From NCBI GenBank assembly GCA_021845665.1, contig JAJZVO010000015.1, positions 1-64,000 on the forward strand: DNA of 64,000 bases, in the 5' to 3' direction. Positions 44,705 to 53,714 of the stretch are shown here, in pieces. The position numbers and the translations under genes were made by a program. The notes under the pieces were generated by a model. The model was given only the letters and a program-made list of their open reading frames with translations. It searched no databases and was not told the origin of the DNA. How positions within the stretch are numbered: the stretch's first letter is position 1; every line of letters starts with the position of its first letter. This stretch comes from Bacteroidota bacterium (GTDB taxonomy: Bacteria; Bacteroidota; Ignavibacteria; Kryptoniales; JAKASW01).

Positions 44705-46690
44705 TTAATTAAGAAACTGCCAGTTGATCCCGATGCAGAAGCTGTTGTCGAGGGCGGGATAGATCGGGGCAAGCACGTAGTTCTCTCCCGTTATGTTGAA
44801 TATGGTCAGGTAAACTATCGCATCGCCAATATGACCGCGAACGAAGAAGTCGGTGCTTCCTGATGGTCCGAACTCGTCCAGTTCCGACGGATAATAAACA
44901 ATAGCCTGCGGATAGAAGCTGTCTCCCCTGAAAGTGGTTACGAACATTCCTCGCAGCCCGACTTTTAGATCGAGATGTCCGTCGAAAAGGATATTCCGAT
45001 AATACAGTCTACCGGAGGCGGAAACTCCCGGGAGGGTGAACACCTGTTGTCCGTTGTCCTTCTCGTAAATGTAATTGACATTCCCGTCGAGCGTAAATTT
45101 CCACAATGTCAGCCGCGCACTTCCGTCCACACCATATATGTCCCTCTTGTTCAGGTTCACGACCGATATTGTCGGGTATGTCGGCTGATTAGTGTAGTCG
45201 GTTTTGTAGAAAATGGGATCATTTATCATACGTGCGTAGGGCTTTACGAACAGCGAGAAGCTCCTGCCAAGATTAAGAGTAGCCTTAACCTGTATGATCT
45301 TGTCGTTTTCCGCGATCAGACCGGGATTGCCGGTGAAATTCTGCGTGACAAAATACTTCTGAGACATACTTGGAAGGTGCCATGAAACGCTTCCTCCAGC
45401 CTCAACGTTGAAGACCTCATTGCCTAACCCGAAGGAAGCACCGAGCGCGGGATAAAATCTGCGGTTGACAAGATCGCCGCGGCCGAAGACTCCCGCCCTG
45501 ACGAAATGGAACAGAAAAAACTCTTCGTCACCGTAAACCGATAAACGGTCCTGAGAAGGGATACCCGCGTAAGTATTGTAGTAGGACTCGTCCCGGACGG
45601 CATCCGCTCCGTAGTTCAAGGTCGTGCCGACAAAGTCCTCCGTCCCACGGATGCTCAACCCGAACCTTCTGCTGAGATTCGTCAGATAGTACAAGAGCTG
45701 GCTGTCACCGAACTGGAAATTGTAATAATCGAAAAAAGCGGTTGCGGTAAAGACATTTATGGAATCTTTAGGGTCGCATTGCGAATAGGCTACCTGCAGA
45801 TGATGCTGGAGGTAGGTGAGGTTCGCAGACTGGCTCCTTACCAGATTACTGCCGAGAGTCTGGTTGAAGATATCCTGTGTAACGTTATATGGAAGCATCC
45901 CGCCGGTCATACCGCCTTTAGTCCGGTAGTAAAGCTCCGTTGCCGTGATCTGTTGTGTAGAATCGATGCTGTACCTGATCTTGCCGCGAATATTCACTCC
46001 GTCGTACCTCGAGTCCACGAATCTCCCGTCCGTCGTCTGGTGCTCGAAGCCGAGGTCGATATTCGTGTTGTAGCCGATGTTCTGGGAAAAGACTCCGTCG
46101 GTAATGAGGTAATTGTACGGCTCTTCGAGGTGTCTGACCTTCGAATAGGGTACGGGCTCGCTATAAAGATGCGTTTGGAAATTCACGAGTCCGCCGGTTG
46201 CATTGAACGAATAAATTGGAGCCCTGACGGCGTCGATGTACTGCACATTCCTGACGAACTCCAGCGGTATATGGTACAGGTTCATCGTCGAGGTCGTCGG
46301 CTCGTTCATTTCGACTCCGTCCATGAGGTACTTGGTATAACCGCTTCCCAGGCCGTCGAAATAGAGCTCGGAAGGATCGCCCGGCTGATACATATTCGCC
46401 AGGAACGCGCCCGGAATTTTCTGAAGCAACTCACCGGCGTAAGTGTAGTCGCTCCACATTATCGCCGAGTCGGTTATCGAATAGGAAGGATTGGTACTGA
46501 TGACACCCGAGTATTCCACCGGCCTGACCAGATATCTCAGCGGGATGCCCGAGGTGTCGGATTTCGAAGTCTTCAAGGTATCCGTTTGGGAATAGCCGGC
46601 AGAAGCCGTGATCAGAACTACGATCGCTGCACTAAGAATATTGCGGAAATATATGAACCGAGCATGCGCGGTCATCAAGCCCCGTGACAT
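44705..46690 (-). CDS. TonB-dependent receptor-like outer-membrane protein
   Basis: A 661-residue protein with a long signal peptide (about 34 residues, ending in SAGYSQ). A plug-like domain includes YAGELLQKIPGAFLANMYQPGDP and LYFDGLGSGYTKYLMDGVEMNEP, as in TonB-dependent receptors. The remaining 450 residues alternate hydrophobic and polar residues, as expected for a 22-stranded barrel, and end in FCIGINWQFLN with a terminal aromatic strand. The substrate is unknown. I see no obvious N-terminal carboxypeptidase-like domain. It follows namZ by 31 bp on the minus strand. Confidence 0.82.
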   Translation of the reverse strand: MSRGLMTAHARFIYFRNILSAAIVVLITASAGYSQTDTLKTSKSDTSGIPLRYLVRPVEYSGVISTNPSYSITDSAIMWSDYTYAGELLQKIPGAFLANMYQPGDPSELYFDGLGSGYTKYLMDGVEMNEPTTSTMNLYHIPLEFVRNVQYIDAVRAPIYSFNATGGLVNFQTHLYSEPVPYSKVRHLEEPYNYLITDGVFSQNIGYNTNIDLGFEHQTTDGRFVDSRYDGVNIRGKIRYSIDSTQQITATELYYRTKGGMTGGMLPYNVTQDIFNQTLGSNLVRSQSANLTYLQHHLQVAYSQCDPKDSINVFTATAFFDYYNFQFGDSQLLYYLTNLSRRFGLSIRGTEDFVGTTLNYGADAVRDESYYNTYAGIPSQDRLSVYGDEEFFLFHFVRAGVFGRGDLVNRRFYPALGASFGLGNEVFNVEAGGSVSWHLPSMSQKYFVTQNFTGNPGLIAENDKIIQVKATLNLGRSFSLFVKPYARMINDPIFYKTDYTNQPTYPTISVVNLNKRDIYGVDGSARLTLWKFTLDGNVNYIYEKDNGQQVFTLPGVSASGRLYYRNILFDGHLDLKVGLRGMFVTTFRGDSFYPQAIVYYPSELDEFGPSGSTDFFVRGHIGDAIVYLTIFNITGENYVLAPIYPALDNSFCIGINWQFLN

Positions 46691-46721
46691 GATATGCCCT
46701 CTCGCGAAGAACCGTTAAGTT

Positions 46722-47957
46722 TCATCGGTAAAGCAAATACTTTTCCCTCAATTTTTCAAACCTCTCCAGGCCCTCTTTCCATGAAGCGGAAATTTCAGAC
46801 GGCGTCTTACCTTCCTCGAGCATCATCCTCACCGTAGTCGTTCCAGCAAGTAGATCGAAATATGAAGGGATGAACTTAAACTTATCGGGATAGAGCTTAC
46901 GAATCGCCCAGACAATCGTAATTCCCATCTCGACAGGTTTCAGAACATTCCTCTCCGTAACAGTGATTTTAATCCCATGGCAAACTTCGCCCTGGTACTT
47001 CGGCTTAATAGCCCATGGGTAAGGACGAGGCGTGAACGTATCCGCCTTGAAAGCAACGCCGGCAATGTGCTGTTCGTTCAGCAGTGAGACGAGCTCCCTT
47101 GAATTTATGTAAGGGGCGCCAATGACTTCAAAGGGGTGCTTCGTGCCTCGACCTTCAGACACATTCGTCGCCTCGATAAGTACGTTTCCCGGATAGACCT
47201 CGACTGCGTTCATGTCCGGCAGGTTCGGGGACGGGGTTATCCATTTCAGGCCCGTCTGGTCGTACCACATGCTCCGCCGGTAGTGTTCCATCTTAATCAC
47301 TTTAAGATCGGCTTTCACGCCGCCCTCAAGCATTCCGGCGTCGTTTATCATCGTCGCGAATTCGCCGGGGGTCATCCCGTACACACTGGGGATCGGCTGG
47401 ATCCCGATAAAAGACCTGAGCGAGTCGACAAGAACCGGGCCTTCCACGAGGTTCGACCTCAACATATCGGGCCTGTCGAGGACGATGAACTCGATATGCT
47501 GCGCGGCGGCCGCCTGCAGACAATAGTCGAGCGTGCTTATGTATGTGTAAAACCTTGTCCCCACATCCTGTATATCGTACAAAAGGACGTCAATTCCTTT
47601 CAGCATCCTGGCGGTCGGCTTTTTTGTCTTTCCGTACAGGGAATATATCGGCAGCCCGGTTTTCCTGTCGATACTTCCTGACACTCCTTCTCCCGCCGAT
47701 GCCTTCCCTCGTATGCCGTGCTCCGGAGAGAAAAGAGCGACGACTTTAATGCCGGGCTCCTTCGCGAGCACGTCGATGATGCTCTTCCCGTTTTGCAGTC
47801 TTCCGCTCTGGTTGGTTATTATGCCGACGGTCTTTCCTTTAATCATGTTGAGATACTTATCGACTAGAACTTCGTCTCCGGTTTTTACGCGTTCCCGAGC
47901 AAAACTCCCGGATGCGATTGCAATCAGGGAAAACAGTATCACGATTGTGTATTTCAT
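46722..47957 (-). CDS. Exo-beta-N-acetylmuramidase NamZ-like (DUF1343)
   Basis: A 411-residue exported protein (signal peptide MKYTIVILFSLIAIASGSFA) of the DUF1343 family. Characterised members are exo-acting N-acetylmuramidases (GH171) that release MurNAc in peptidoglycan recycling. Conserved blocks are GIITNQSGRLQNG, ALFSPEHGIRGKASAGEGV, VLLYDIQDVGTRFYTYISTL, FIVLDRPDMLRS and EATNVSEGRGTKHPFEVIGAPYI. The gene start overlaps the stop of the upstream Nudix gene by 4 bp (ATGA), so the pair is translationally coupled. Confidence 0.88.
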   Translation of the reverse strand: MKYTIVILFSLIAIASGSFARERVKTGDEVLVDKYLNMIKGKTVGIITNQSGRLQNGKSIIDVLAKEPGIKVVALFSPEHGIRGKASAGEGVSGSIDRKTGLPIYSLYGKTKKPTARMLKGIDVLLYDIQDVGTRFYTYISTLDYCLQAAAAQHIEFIVLDRPDMLRSNLVEGPVLVDSLRSFIGIQPIPSVYGMTPGEFATMINDAGMLEGGVKADLKVIKMEHYRRSMWYDQTGLKWITPSPNLPDMNAVEVYPGNVLIEATNVSEGRGTKHPFEVIGAPYINSRELVSLLNEQHIAGVAFKADTFTPRPYPWAIKPKYQGEVCHGIKITVTERNVLKPVEMGITIVWAIRKLYPDKFKFIPSYFDLLAGTTTVRMMLEEGKTPSEISASWKEGLERFEKLREKYLLYR

Positions 47958-48511
47958 CGACCGTCCCTATTCAGATAATTCAGCACGGACTTTCTGGACA
48001 GCGTCCATGCGGCCAAGGTCATACCGTCCCAGATCTCGCCGCGATCGACGACTTCATCGAACTCGCCAACACTCATCCTGATTATCTCAAATTCCTCGGA
48101 CGCGTCGCGGGCACGAGACGTGACAGTCAAACCGGTAGCAAGATAAACCTTGCACACTTCATCCGTGGCGCCATTGAACGGGTTGAACTCGGCCACCTGC
48201 GCCCAGCCTGAAGCTGCCAGATGCGCCTCTTCGGCAAGTTCGTTTTTCGCCGATCCGAGATAGTCGTCGTTCTTCACACCACCGCAGCTGAATTCAATGC
48301 TTTCCTTTTTCCAGAGATATCTAAACTGCTTCACGAGGACGAGAGAACCATCCTGGTGGACTGGCATGACGAGGGCCGCACCGTGAGAGTGAACATAATG
48401 ATACTCCCCGGCGGTTCCGTCGGGGAGTGTGTAATCGTCTAACCTGTATTCCCAGTAGGGGTTTTTGAAAAGTGTCCTGGAGGCGAGTGTTTCTAGCTTC
48501 TTGAGAGACAA
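47954..48511 (-). CDS. Nudix hydrolase (ADP-sugar pyrophosphatase-like)
   Basis: A 185-residue Nudix protein of the ADP-ribose/ADP-sugar pyrophosphatase type: LVLVKQFRYLWKKESIEF leads into the Nudix box. The box is degenerate, GGVKNDDYLGSAKNELAEEAHL: the usual REL reads NEL, the first Glu is not in its normal place and the Gly near the end is His. The two metal-binding glutamates of ExxEE are kept. Activity is plausible but cannot be assumed. It is 2 bp from ndk and overlaps namZ by 4 bp. Confidence 0.82.
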   Translation of the reverse strand: MSLKKLETLASRTLFKNPYWEYRLDDYTLPDGTAGEYHYVHSHGAALVMPVHQDGSLVLVKQFRYLWKKESIEFSCGGVKNDDYLGSAKNELAEEAHLAASGWAQVAEFNPFNGATDEVCKVYLATGLTVTSRARDASEEFEIIRMSVGEFDEVVDRGEIWDGMTLAAWTLSRKSVLNYLNRDGR

Positions 48512-48513
48512 GC

Positions 48514-48936
48514 TTATTTCAGTTCAACGAGCTCTCGTTCGGAGAAAAAGAAACCTATTTCCCTCTCCGCATTTTCAGGAGAATCCGAACCGTGGACTAT
48601 ATTTTCCCCCTTGCTCTCGGCGAAGTCGCGCCTTATGGTTCCCGCTGCAGCTTCCTTAGGGTCGGTCGCGCCGATTAGCTTCCGGAATTCCTCGAAGGCG
48701 TCTTCCTTCTCCAGCACAATCGGTACACACGGTCCGGAGGTCATGAACTCCACCAACCCGGCGTAGAATGGGCGTTCCTTGTGGACGGCATAAAACTCAC
48801 CGGCGGTTTCCTTCGTCAGCCGGACCATCTTAAGGCCGACGATTTTGAAATTGGCCTTCTGAATTCGTGCGATTACTTCTCCGGCAAGATTCCTTTTTAC
48901 ACAATCGGGTTTCAATATTGCGAGCGTGCGACTCAT
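48514..48936 (-). CDS. ndk: Nucleoside diphosphate kinase
   Basis: A 140-residue enzyme that transfers the gamma-phosphate of ATP to nucleoside diphosphates. The start [21 protein letters not shown] at 48936 matches the family, and a 17-codon upstream extension has no homology. Motifs are [29 protein letters not shown] and the active-site histidine in [20 protein letters not shown]. It belongs to a minus-strand run from gatA to the TonB receptor. Confidence 0.97.
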   Translation of the reverse strand: MSRTLAILKPDCVKRNLAGEVIARIQKANFKIVGLKMVRLTKETAGEFYAVHKERPFYAGLVEFMTSGPCVPIVLEKEDAFEEFRKLIGATDPKEAAAGTIRRDFAESKGENIVHGSDSPENAEREIGFFFSERELVELK

Positions 48937-49018
48937 ATAGGGTATACAGTTCCTTTCAGATTTTAGTTTTCGGGAATCGACAGACACCGGAGATCAACCT
49001 GCCGGTTCTCATCCAGTG

Positions 49019-49981
49019 CTATTTTTTCTTTTTGGTGATCGAGTGTGTCCTGGAGCTCCTGGATTTCGTCGCCGGTTTCTTCACGGTGACGGTCGTCTTC
49101 TTCCTGGACTTGGAGCCGAGGACTTTGGCGATTGCCTGCCCGATCAATGCCGGGCTCTCCACGACGACGATTCCCGCTTTTTTCATCGCGCGCATCTTTT
49201 CATCTGCGGTACCGTGTCCGCCCGAGATGATTGCGCCTGCGTGTCCCATCCTTCTTCCGGGAGGGGCGGTACGTCCGGCGATGAAGCCGACGACGGGTTT
49301 TCCAAAATAATTCTTTATGTAAGCGGCAGCTTCCTCCTCGGCAGTTCCTCCTATTTCTCCGATCATCACGACGGCCTCAGTCTGCTCGTCGTCCTTGAAA
49401 AGCTGGAGTGCGTCGATAAACTTCGTCCCAATTATGGGATCTCCGCCGATACCGACACACGTAGACTGTCCATATCCCTGTGCGGTGACTTGGGCGACTG
49501 CTTCATAAGTCAGAGTTCCACTTCTCGATATAAGCCCGACGCTCCCTTTTCGGTGGATGAAACCGGGCATTATTCCGACCTTGGCTCTTCCCGGAGATAT
49601 TACCCCGGGGCAGTTCGGGCCTACCATCCTTACGTTTTTCTTTTTCAGGTAATCGTAAACGCCCACCATGTCCTTTACGGGAATGCCCTCCGTGATGCAG
49701 ACGATGAGCTTAATACCTGCATCCGCAGCTTCGACTACTGCGTCAGGCGCGAACGCGGCGGGAACGAAAATGACGGAAGTGTTGGCGCCTTCTTTTTCGA
49801 CCGCCTCGGCGACGGTGTTGAAGACAGGAACATTCAGATGCTTCGTTCCGCCTTTGCCCGGCGTTACTCCGCCGACGACTTTCGTGCCGTACTCGATCAT
49901 CTGTTCCGTATGGAAGGAACCTTCCCCTCCTGTTATGCCCTGGACCACAAGGCGGGTCGATTTGTCAATCAAGATACTCAT
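49019..49981 (-). CDS. sucD: Succinyl-CoA synthetase alpha subunit with Lys-rich tail
   Basis: A 320-residue SucD that forms succinyl-CoA from succinate with SucC. It has the CoA-binding N-terminus ([23 protein letters not shown]), [36 protein letters not shown] and the phospho-histidine site [20 protein letters not shown]. SucD is usually about 290 residues. Here the last 30 or so (from roughly base 49111 down) are a basic, low-complexity tail of Lys, Arg, Ser and Thr with no known domain. No sucC is adjacent. It follows gatA by 12 bp. Confidence 0.93.
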   Translation of the reverse strand: MSILIDKSTRLVVQGITGGEGSFHTEQMIEYGTKVVGGVTPGKGGTKHLNVPVFNTVAEAVEKEGANTSVIFVPAAFAPDAVVEAADAGIKLIVCITEGIPVKDMVGVYDYLKKKNVRMVGPNCPGVISPGRAKVGIMPGFIHRKGSVGLISRSGTLTYEAVAQVTAQGYGQSTCVGIGGDPIIGTKFIDALQLFKDDEQTEAVVMIGEIGGTAEEEAAAYIKNYFGKPVVGFIAGRTAPPGRRMGHAGAIISGGHGTADEKMRAMKKAGIVVVESPALIGQAIAKVLGSKSRKKTTVTVKKPATKSRSSRTHSITKKKK

Positions 49982-49993
49982 TCTGGCTCTCTT

Positions 49994-51415
49994 TCAGCTC
50001 TTCAAAGATTGTTCGATATGGTTTGCTATAGTCAAGATCGTCTCCTCCTCGAACTGTCTTCCGAGCAGCTGGAGGCCGATCGGCAATGAAGACGAGTCAC
50101 TCCCAACCGGTATGGACACACCCGGTATGCCTGCAAGATTCGCGGAGACGGTGAATATATCGGAAAGGTACATTTTGACGGGATCAGATGTTTTTTCGCC
50201 AATTTTGAAAGCGGTTGTGGGGGCAGTCGGCATCATGATAGCGTCGACATCCCGAAAAGCGTCGTCGAAATCCTTTTTGATTAGGCGCCGCACCCGCTGT
50301 GCTTTCTTGTAATAAGCATCGTAATACCCGGCCGACAGGACGAAGGTTCCGAGCATTATTCTCCGTTTCACTTCTGGCCCGAATCCCTCCGTTCTCGACT
50401 CGACATACATTTCTTCGAGTTCGTCGACGCCCTGTTTCCTGTGCCCGTAACGTGCACCGTCGTATCGCTCGAGATTGGATGACGCTTCCGCGGTAGCGAG
50501 GATGTAATATGCAGGGATCGTATAATCGAGATGCGGAAGTGACACTTCCCTAATCTTCACACCCGCCCCCTTCAGATTGTCGATTTGTTTCTCGACGGTC
50601 TGCCTGACGTCGTCGGCCATTCCTGAGCTCAACGCTTCCTTGGCGACACCGACAGTGAAGCCACCGACTTCGCGTGCGAGGAGCGAAGTATATGATGGAA
50701 CAGGCTTCTCGGCGGAAGTCGAATCTCGCTCATCGTGTCCGGCCATAACCTCCATTATCAGAGCGGCGTCGTAGACGGAGTTTGAGATCGGTCCGATTAC
50801 ATCAAACGAGGAGGCAAACGCGACGAGCCCATATCTCGAGACGCGGCCGTAAGTCGGTTTCAATCCGATGACGCCGCAGAACGAAGCAGGCTGCCGGATC
50901 GAGCCTCCGGTGTCTGTCCCGAGAGCAACATGGCACAGTTCGGCGGCAACCGCCGAAGCGCTTCCACCGCTCGAACCGCCGGGGACCCTTTCGGTGTCCA
51001 CCGGGTTCAGAACGGGACCGAACGCACTGAACTCGGAAGAAGACCCCATGGCAAACTCATCCATGTTAGTCTTACCGATAATAATTGCGTCCTCGGCCTC
51101 AAGACGTTCTACTACGGTAGCATCGTATATCGAACTGAAATTCTCGAGTATCCTGGAACCGCAGGTAAGTCGTTTGTCCTTTACCGCAATTATGTCCTTA
51201 ACCCCCAGTACCAGGCCGGCGAGTTTGCCGGGATTTCCCGCTTTTACCTTCGCATCGACCCGCTCGGCGGCTTCGATTGACTCATCGAAGAGCTGCAGAA
51301 ATGCATTAAGGTTCGATTTGGACCTTGCGCGCCGGAGTAAATTCTCGACAACACCCCTGCACGAGGCTTCTCCGTCGAGAAGTCTTTTTCTGAAATTCTG
51401 ATATGTATCTGTCAA
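49994..51415 (-). CDS. gatA: Glutamyl-tRNA(Gln)/aspartyl-tRNA(Asn) amidotransferase subunit A
   Basis: A 473-residue amidase that supplies ammonia to the GatB subunit, converting Glu-tRNA-Gln (or Asp-tRNA-Asn) to the amide. The Ser-cisSer-Lys triad region is present: LVLGVKDIIAVKD (catalytic Lys), VPGGSSGGSASAVAAEL and LGTDTGGSIRQPASFCGVIGLKPTYG (catalytic Ser). NMDEFAMGSSSE is a typical substrate loop. gatB and gatC are not adjacent. It lies 9 bp after tatA and just before sucD in the minus-strand run. Confidence 0.96.
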   Translation of the reverse strand: MTDTYQNFRKRLLDGEASCRGVVENLLRRARSKSNLNAFLQLFDESIEAAERVDAKVKAGNPGKLAGLVLGVKDIIAVKDKRLTCGSRILENFSSIYDATVVERLEAEDAIIIGKTNMDEFAMGSSSEFSAFGPVLNPVDTERVPGGSSGGSASAVAAELCHVALGTDTGGSIRQPASFCGVIGLKPTYGRVSRYGLVAFASSFDVIGPISNSVYDAALIMEVMAGHDERDSTSAEKPVPSYTSLLAREVGGFTVGVAKEALSSGMADDVRQTVEKQIDNLKGAGVKIREVSLPHLDYTIPAYYILATAEASSNLERYDGARYGHRKQGVDELEEMYVESRTEGFGPEVKRRIMLGTFVLSAGYYDAYYKKAQRVRRLIKKDFDDAFRDVDAIMMPTAPTTAFKIGEKTSDPVKMYLSDIFTVSANLAGIPGVSIPVGSDSSSLPIGLQLLGRQFEEETILTIANHIEQSLKS

Positions 51416-51424
51416 AACCTGCTA

Positions 51425-51685
51425 TTACTTAAGTTCGGAATTTGATTTGGAATCGGAGTTGGAATTCCGTTGTGAGGGAGAATCGACGGCTTTCGAAGAC
51501 GAGGACCTTTCATCGTCGTTGACGGGCTTCTTTATCTCCTCCGAAACGTCATTCATAGCCTTCTTGAATTCCCTGATTCCCTTACCGATCGACTGTGCAA
51601 TATCGGGTATCTTTTTCGGCCCGAAGAAAATGAGCACCAGGACAAGAATGAGAAGGATTTTGCCGATACTAAAATCATCCAACAT
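51425..51685 (-). CDS. tatA: Twin-arginine translocase TatA-family protein (copy 1)
   Basis: An 86-residue TatA: one N-terminal membrane helix (IGKILLILVLVLIFFGPKK), the FGPKK hinge, the amphipathic helix IPDIAQSIGKGIREFKKAM, and a polar Ser/Asn/Lys-rich tail. TatA oligomerises to let folded twin-arginine substrates cross the membrane. It is 9 bp upstream of gatA. Two further TatA-family genes lie about 0.5-1 kb upstream; no tatC is in the window. Confidence 0.93.
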   Translation of the reverse strand: MLDDFSIGKILLILVLVLIFFGPKKIPDIAQSIGKGIREFKKAMNDVSEEIKKPVNDDERSSSSKAVDSPSQRNSNSDSKSNSELK

Positions 51686-52208
51686 CTGATTGTACTCCGG
51701 AGCTGCTTGACGCGCGCTCCATTTGAGTTAAGTTCATCTGAAACACTAGAGAACGTCGGTGCGTCTTCAGAACCTGACGCACTGTAACACGATTAATTTA
51801 AAATTATCGCGGCTTTCTTCAAAGCCATAGGCCGGTAGCGGCCAATTTTGAATCCGATCTCAAAGGCCGGAAGAGGAGAGGATTTTCGACTTCCTTGCGA
51901 ATATTAGGTCGAAATAGATAGGGGAAACCAGCCGGAGGTGGGGATTGTATGCCGGTCGTGGACCCGCAATTAGGCGGCAATCAACGCGCCGTCATCGGGA
52001 CAAACCGGCGTCTGCCTGCCAGGCAGGCGCCGAACCATTTCATGGAGAGACATAGAGAAAGAAAAGAGAGAAACACGGAGAAGAGAATTCTCTCTGCGTC
52101 TCTGTGCCCCTCTCGCTCATTAAAATCACCAAAGTATGATGCGGTCACCGTGGATCGGGATTTCCCCCCTCTGCCATCCACACTTGCAGGGCCGGAGGAA
52201 TCGGTGAA
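51686..52208. other. Repeat-bearing gap between TatA genes
   Basis: No gene is recognised in these 523 bp, which interrupt an otherwise tightly packed minus-strand run. They include the palindrome and short-period repeat at 52014-52117. The gap may contain a promoter for the tatA-gatA-sucD group. Confidence 0.6.
52014..52117. repeat. Composite intergenic repeat: GCCTGCC palindrome plus CTCTGCGTCTCTGTG-type element
   Basis: GCCTGCC-A-GGCAGGC (52014-52028) is a perfect inverted repeat. From about 52047 a purine-rich stretch (GAGAGACATAGAGAAAG and similar) is answered by the pyrimidine-rich TCTCTGCGTCTCTGTGCCCC at 52091-52110, with AGAGAATTCTCT as palindromic centre. It resembles, with different words, the short-period elements at 2223 and 7552. 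Confidence 0.6.
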
Positions 52209-52481
52209 TCAGGACTTGATTCCCGCTTTCGCTTTATCCTCGGAAGTCAATTTCGGTGAAGGAGCCAGCCCTTCGAGTTCCTTCTGATCCTTCTGTGAAT
52301 CTTTCGGCTTCTCGTTCATAGAAGTTGAGACTTCATCCTGAACGTCTTTCATAGCGCGCTTGAACTCCCTTATGCCTTTGCCGATGGACTGCGCGATATC
52401 CGGTATGCGCTTGGGGCCGAAGAACACGACGACCACTATGATTATCAGGAGAATCTCACCAAACCCAAGATTCTCAAACAT
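52209..52481 (-). CDS. tatA: Twin-arginine translocase TatA-family protein (copy 2)
   Basis: A 90-residue TatA with the membrane helix GEILLIIIVVVVFFGPKR, the FGPKR hinge and the amphipathic helix IPDIAQSIGKGIREFKRAM, almost identical to copy 1 through this region but with a different charged tail (EKPKDSQKDQKELEG). It follows the third, shorter copy by about 20 bp and ends just before the repeat-bearing gap. Confidence 0.92.
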   Translation of the reverse strand: MFENLGFGEILLIIIVVVVFFGPKRIPDIAQSIGKGIREFKRAMKDVQDEVSTSMNEKPKDSQKDQKELEGLAPSPKLTSEDKAKAGIKS

Positions 52482-52502
52482 CTATTTGCCCTTTCCCCCT
52501 GT

Positions 52503-52679
52503 TTAGTCCTTCTTCTCTTCCTTTTTTCCCTCTTCTTCCTCGGGTTCTTTCACGGCTTTCTTGAATTCCTTTATCCCTTTACCGATGCCCTGCGCAAGTT
52601 CCGGCAGCTTCTTGCCGCCAAACAACAGAAGGAGTGCAACGATGATGAGGATAATCTCAGTTGGGCCAAAGTCAAACAT
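52503..52679 (-). CDS. tatA: Twin-arginine translocase TatA/TatE-type short protein (copy 3)
   Basis: A 58-residue TatA-family protein: MFDFGPTEIILIIVALLLL is the membrane helix, FGGKK the hinge and LPELAQGIGKGIKEFKKAV the amphipathic helix, followed by a short tail almost entirely of Glu and Lys. It is the shortest of three neighbouring TatA copies and the most TatE-like. It is preceded by a GGAGG ribosome-binding site and lies 18 bp downstream of purQ. Confidence 0.9.
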   Translation of the reverse strand: MFDFGPTEIILIIVALLLLFGGKKLPELAQGIGKGIKEFKKAVKEPEEEEGKKEEKKD

Positions 52680-52697
52680 GGCAGCCTCCTCTTTCCC

Positions 52698-53393
52698 TCA
52701 ATTTAGACTCTGCACGACCGACTTCAAAACAGCCTTCCCCTGTGCGCTTCCAAGTATCTGCTCGCTGGCGCGCTCGGGATGCGGCATCATTCCCAATACA
52801 TTTCGCCTTGAGTTTACAATTCCGGCGATGTTGTAGATCGACCCGTTTGGATTAGCCTCGCGTGTGATCTCACCATCAGCGGTCGAGTACCTGAACACGA
52901 TCTGGTCGCCATCCTCGAGGTTTTTCAGAGTGGACTCATCGGCATAGAAATTTCCGTCGCCGTGAGCTATCGGCACTTTGAGCACCTGCCCCTTTTCGAG
53001 GCCTGAAGTAAAAGGAGTCGCAGTCGTCTCAGTTCTAAGATAAACCTGCCTGCAAACGAATCTCAGGTTGGCGTTTCTCAGGAGTGCACCTGGAAGGAGC
53101 CCTGCCTCCACTAACACCTGGAAGCCGTTGCAAATGCCCATGACCAGACCGCCTTTCGACGCGAATTTTATCACTTCGCTCATGATCGGGGAAAAGCGTG
53201 CGATGGCGCCGGATCGCAAGTAATCACCGTAAGAGAAGCCTCCTGGGAGCACAACTATGTCGACGCCGTTCAAGCTCGTTTCCTTATGCCAGAGAAGTTC
53301 AACTTCCTGATTGAGGACACTCCCGAATGCGTTGTACGCATCCATGTCGCAATTCGACCCCGGGAACACCACCACACCGACTTTTCCGGTCAT
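52698..53393 (-). CDS. purQ: Phosphoribosylformylglycinamidine synthase, glutaminase subunit
   Basis: A 231-residue class I glutamine amidotransferase that supplies ammonia for FGAM synthesis in purine biosynthesis. [19 protein letters not shown] starts the domain. The nucleophile is the cysteine in [12 protein letters not shown] and the His/Glu pair is in [11 protein letters not shown]. Its separate glutaminase form agrees with the presence of purS just upstream, with which it overlaps by 4 bp. purL is not in the window. Confidence 0.96.
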   Translation of the reverse strand: MTGKVGVVVFPGSNCDMDAYNAFGSVLNQEVELLWHKETSLNGVDIVVLPGGFSYGDYLRSGAIARFSPIMSEVIKFASKGGLVMGICNGFQVLVEAGLLPGALLRNANLRFVCRQVYLRTETTATPFTSGLEKGQVLKVPIAHGDGNFYADESTLKNLEDGDQIVFRYSTADGEITREANPNGSIYNIAGIVNSRRNVLGMMPHPERASEQILGSAQGKAVLKSVVQSLN

Positions 53394-53704
53394 GATTTCA
53401 CCTTCGCATCGGAACGCGCTGAATTGGGACTAGAAAACCTCGCCACGGACTTACCGGAAGCATCGAAGAGCTCGCCCTCGTACTCCTCCGTTACCGGATT
53501 CGCGAGCAGTTTCGTGCACGCCGATACTGCCAGCTGCACCGCTTTATCCACTTCAGTTTCATCGACAACTATGTCGATGTTCTTCCCTGTCCTCACTTTG
53601 CTAAGCTTCGAAAAGCCGAGGTTCCTCAGGCTGCTTTCTATTGCCTTTCCCTGCGGATCAAGGATTTTACTTTTCAGGGTAACTTCTATTCTTGCCTTAA
53701 ACAA
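53390..53704 (-). CDS. purS: Phosphoribosylformylglycinamidine synthase subunit PurS
   Basis: A 104-residue PurS that bridges PurL and PurQ in the three-part FGAM synthase. [24 protein letters not shown] followed by [13 protein letters not shown] is the family signature. The C-terminal about 25 residues (after [12 protein letters not shown]) are an extra polar tail beyond the usual 80 residues. Stop and purQ start overlap (ATGA). Confidence 0.92.
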   Translation of the reverse strand: MFKARIEVTLKSKILDPQGKAIESSLRNLGFSKLSKVRTGKNIDIVVDETEVDKAVQLAVSACTKLLANPVTEEYEGELFDASGKSVARFSSPNSARSDAKVKS

Positions 53705-53714
53705 CTATACCTCC

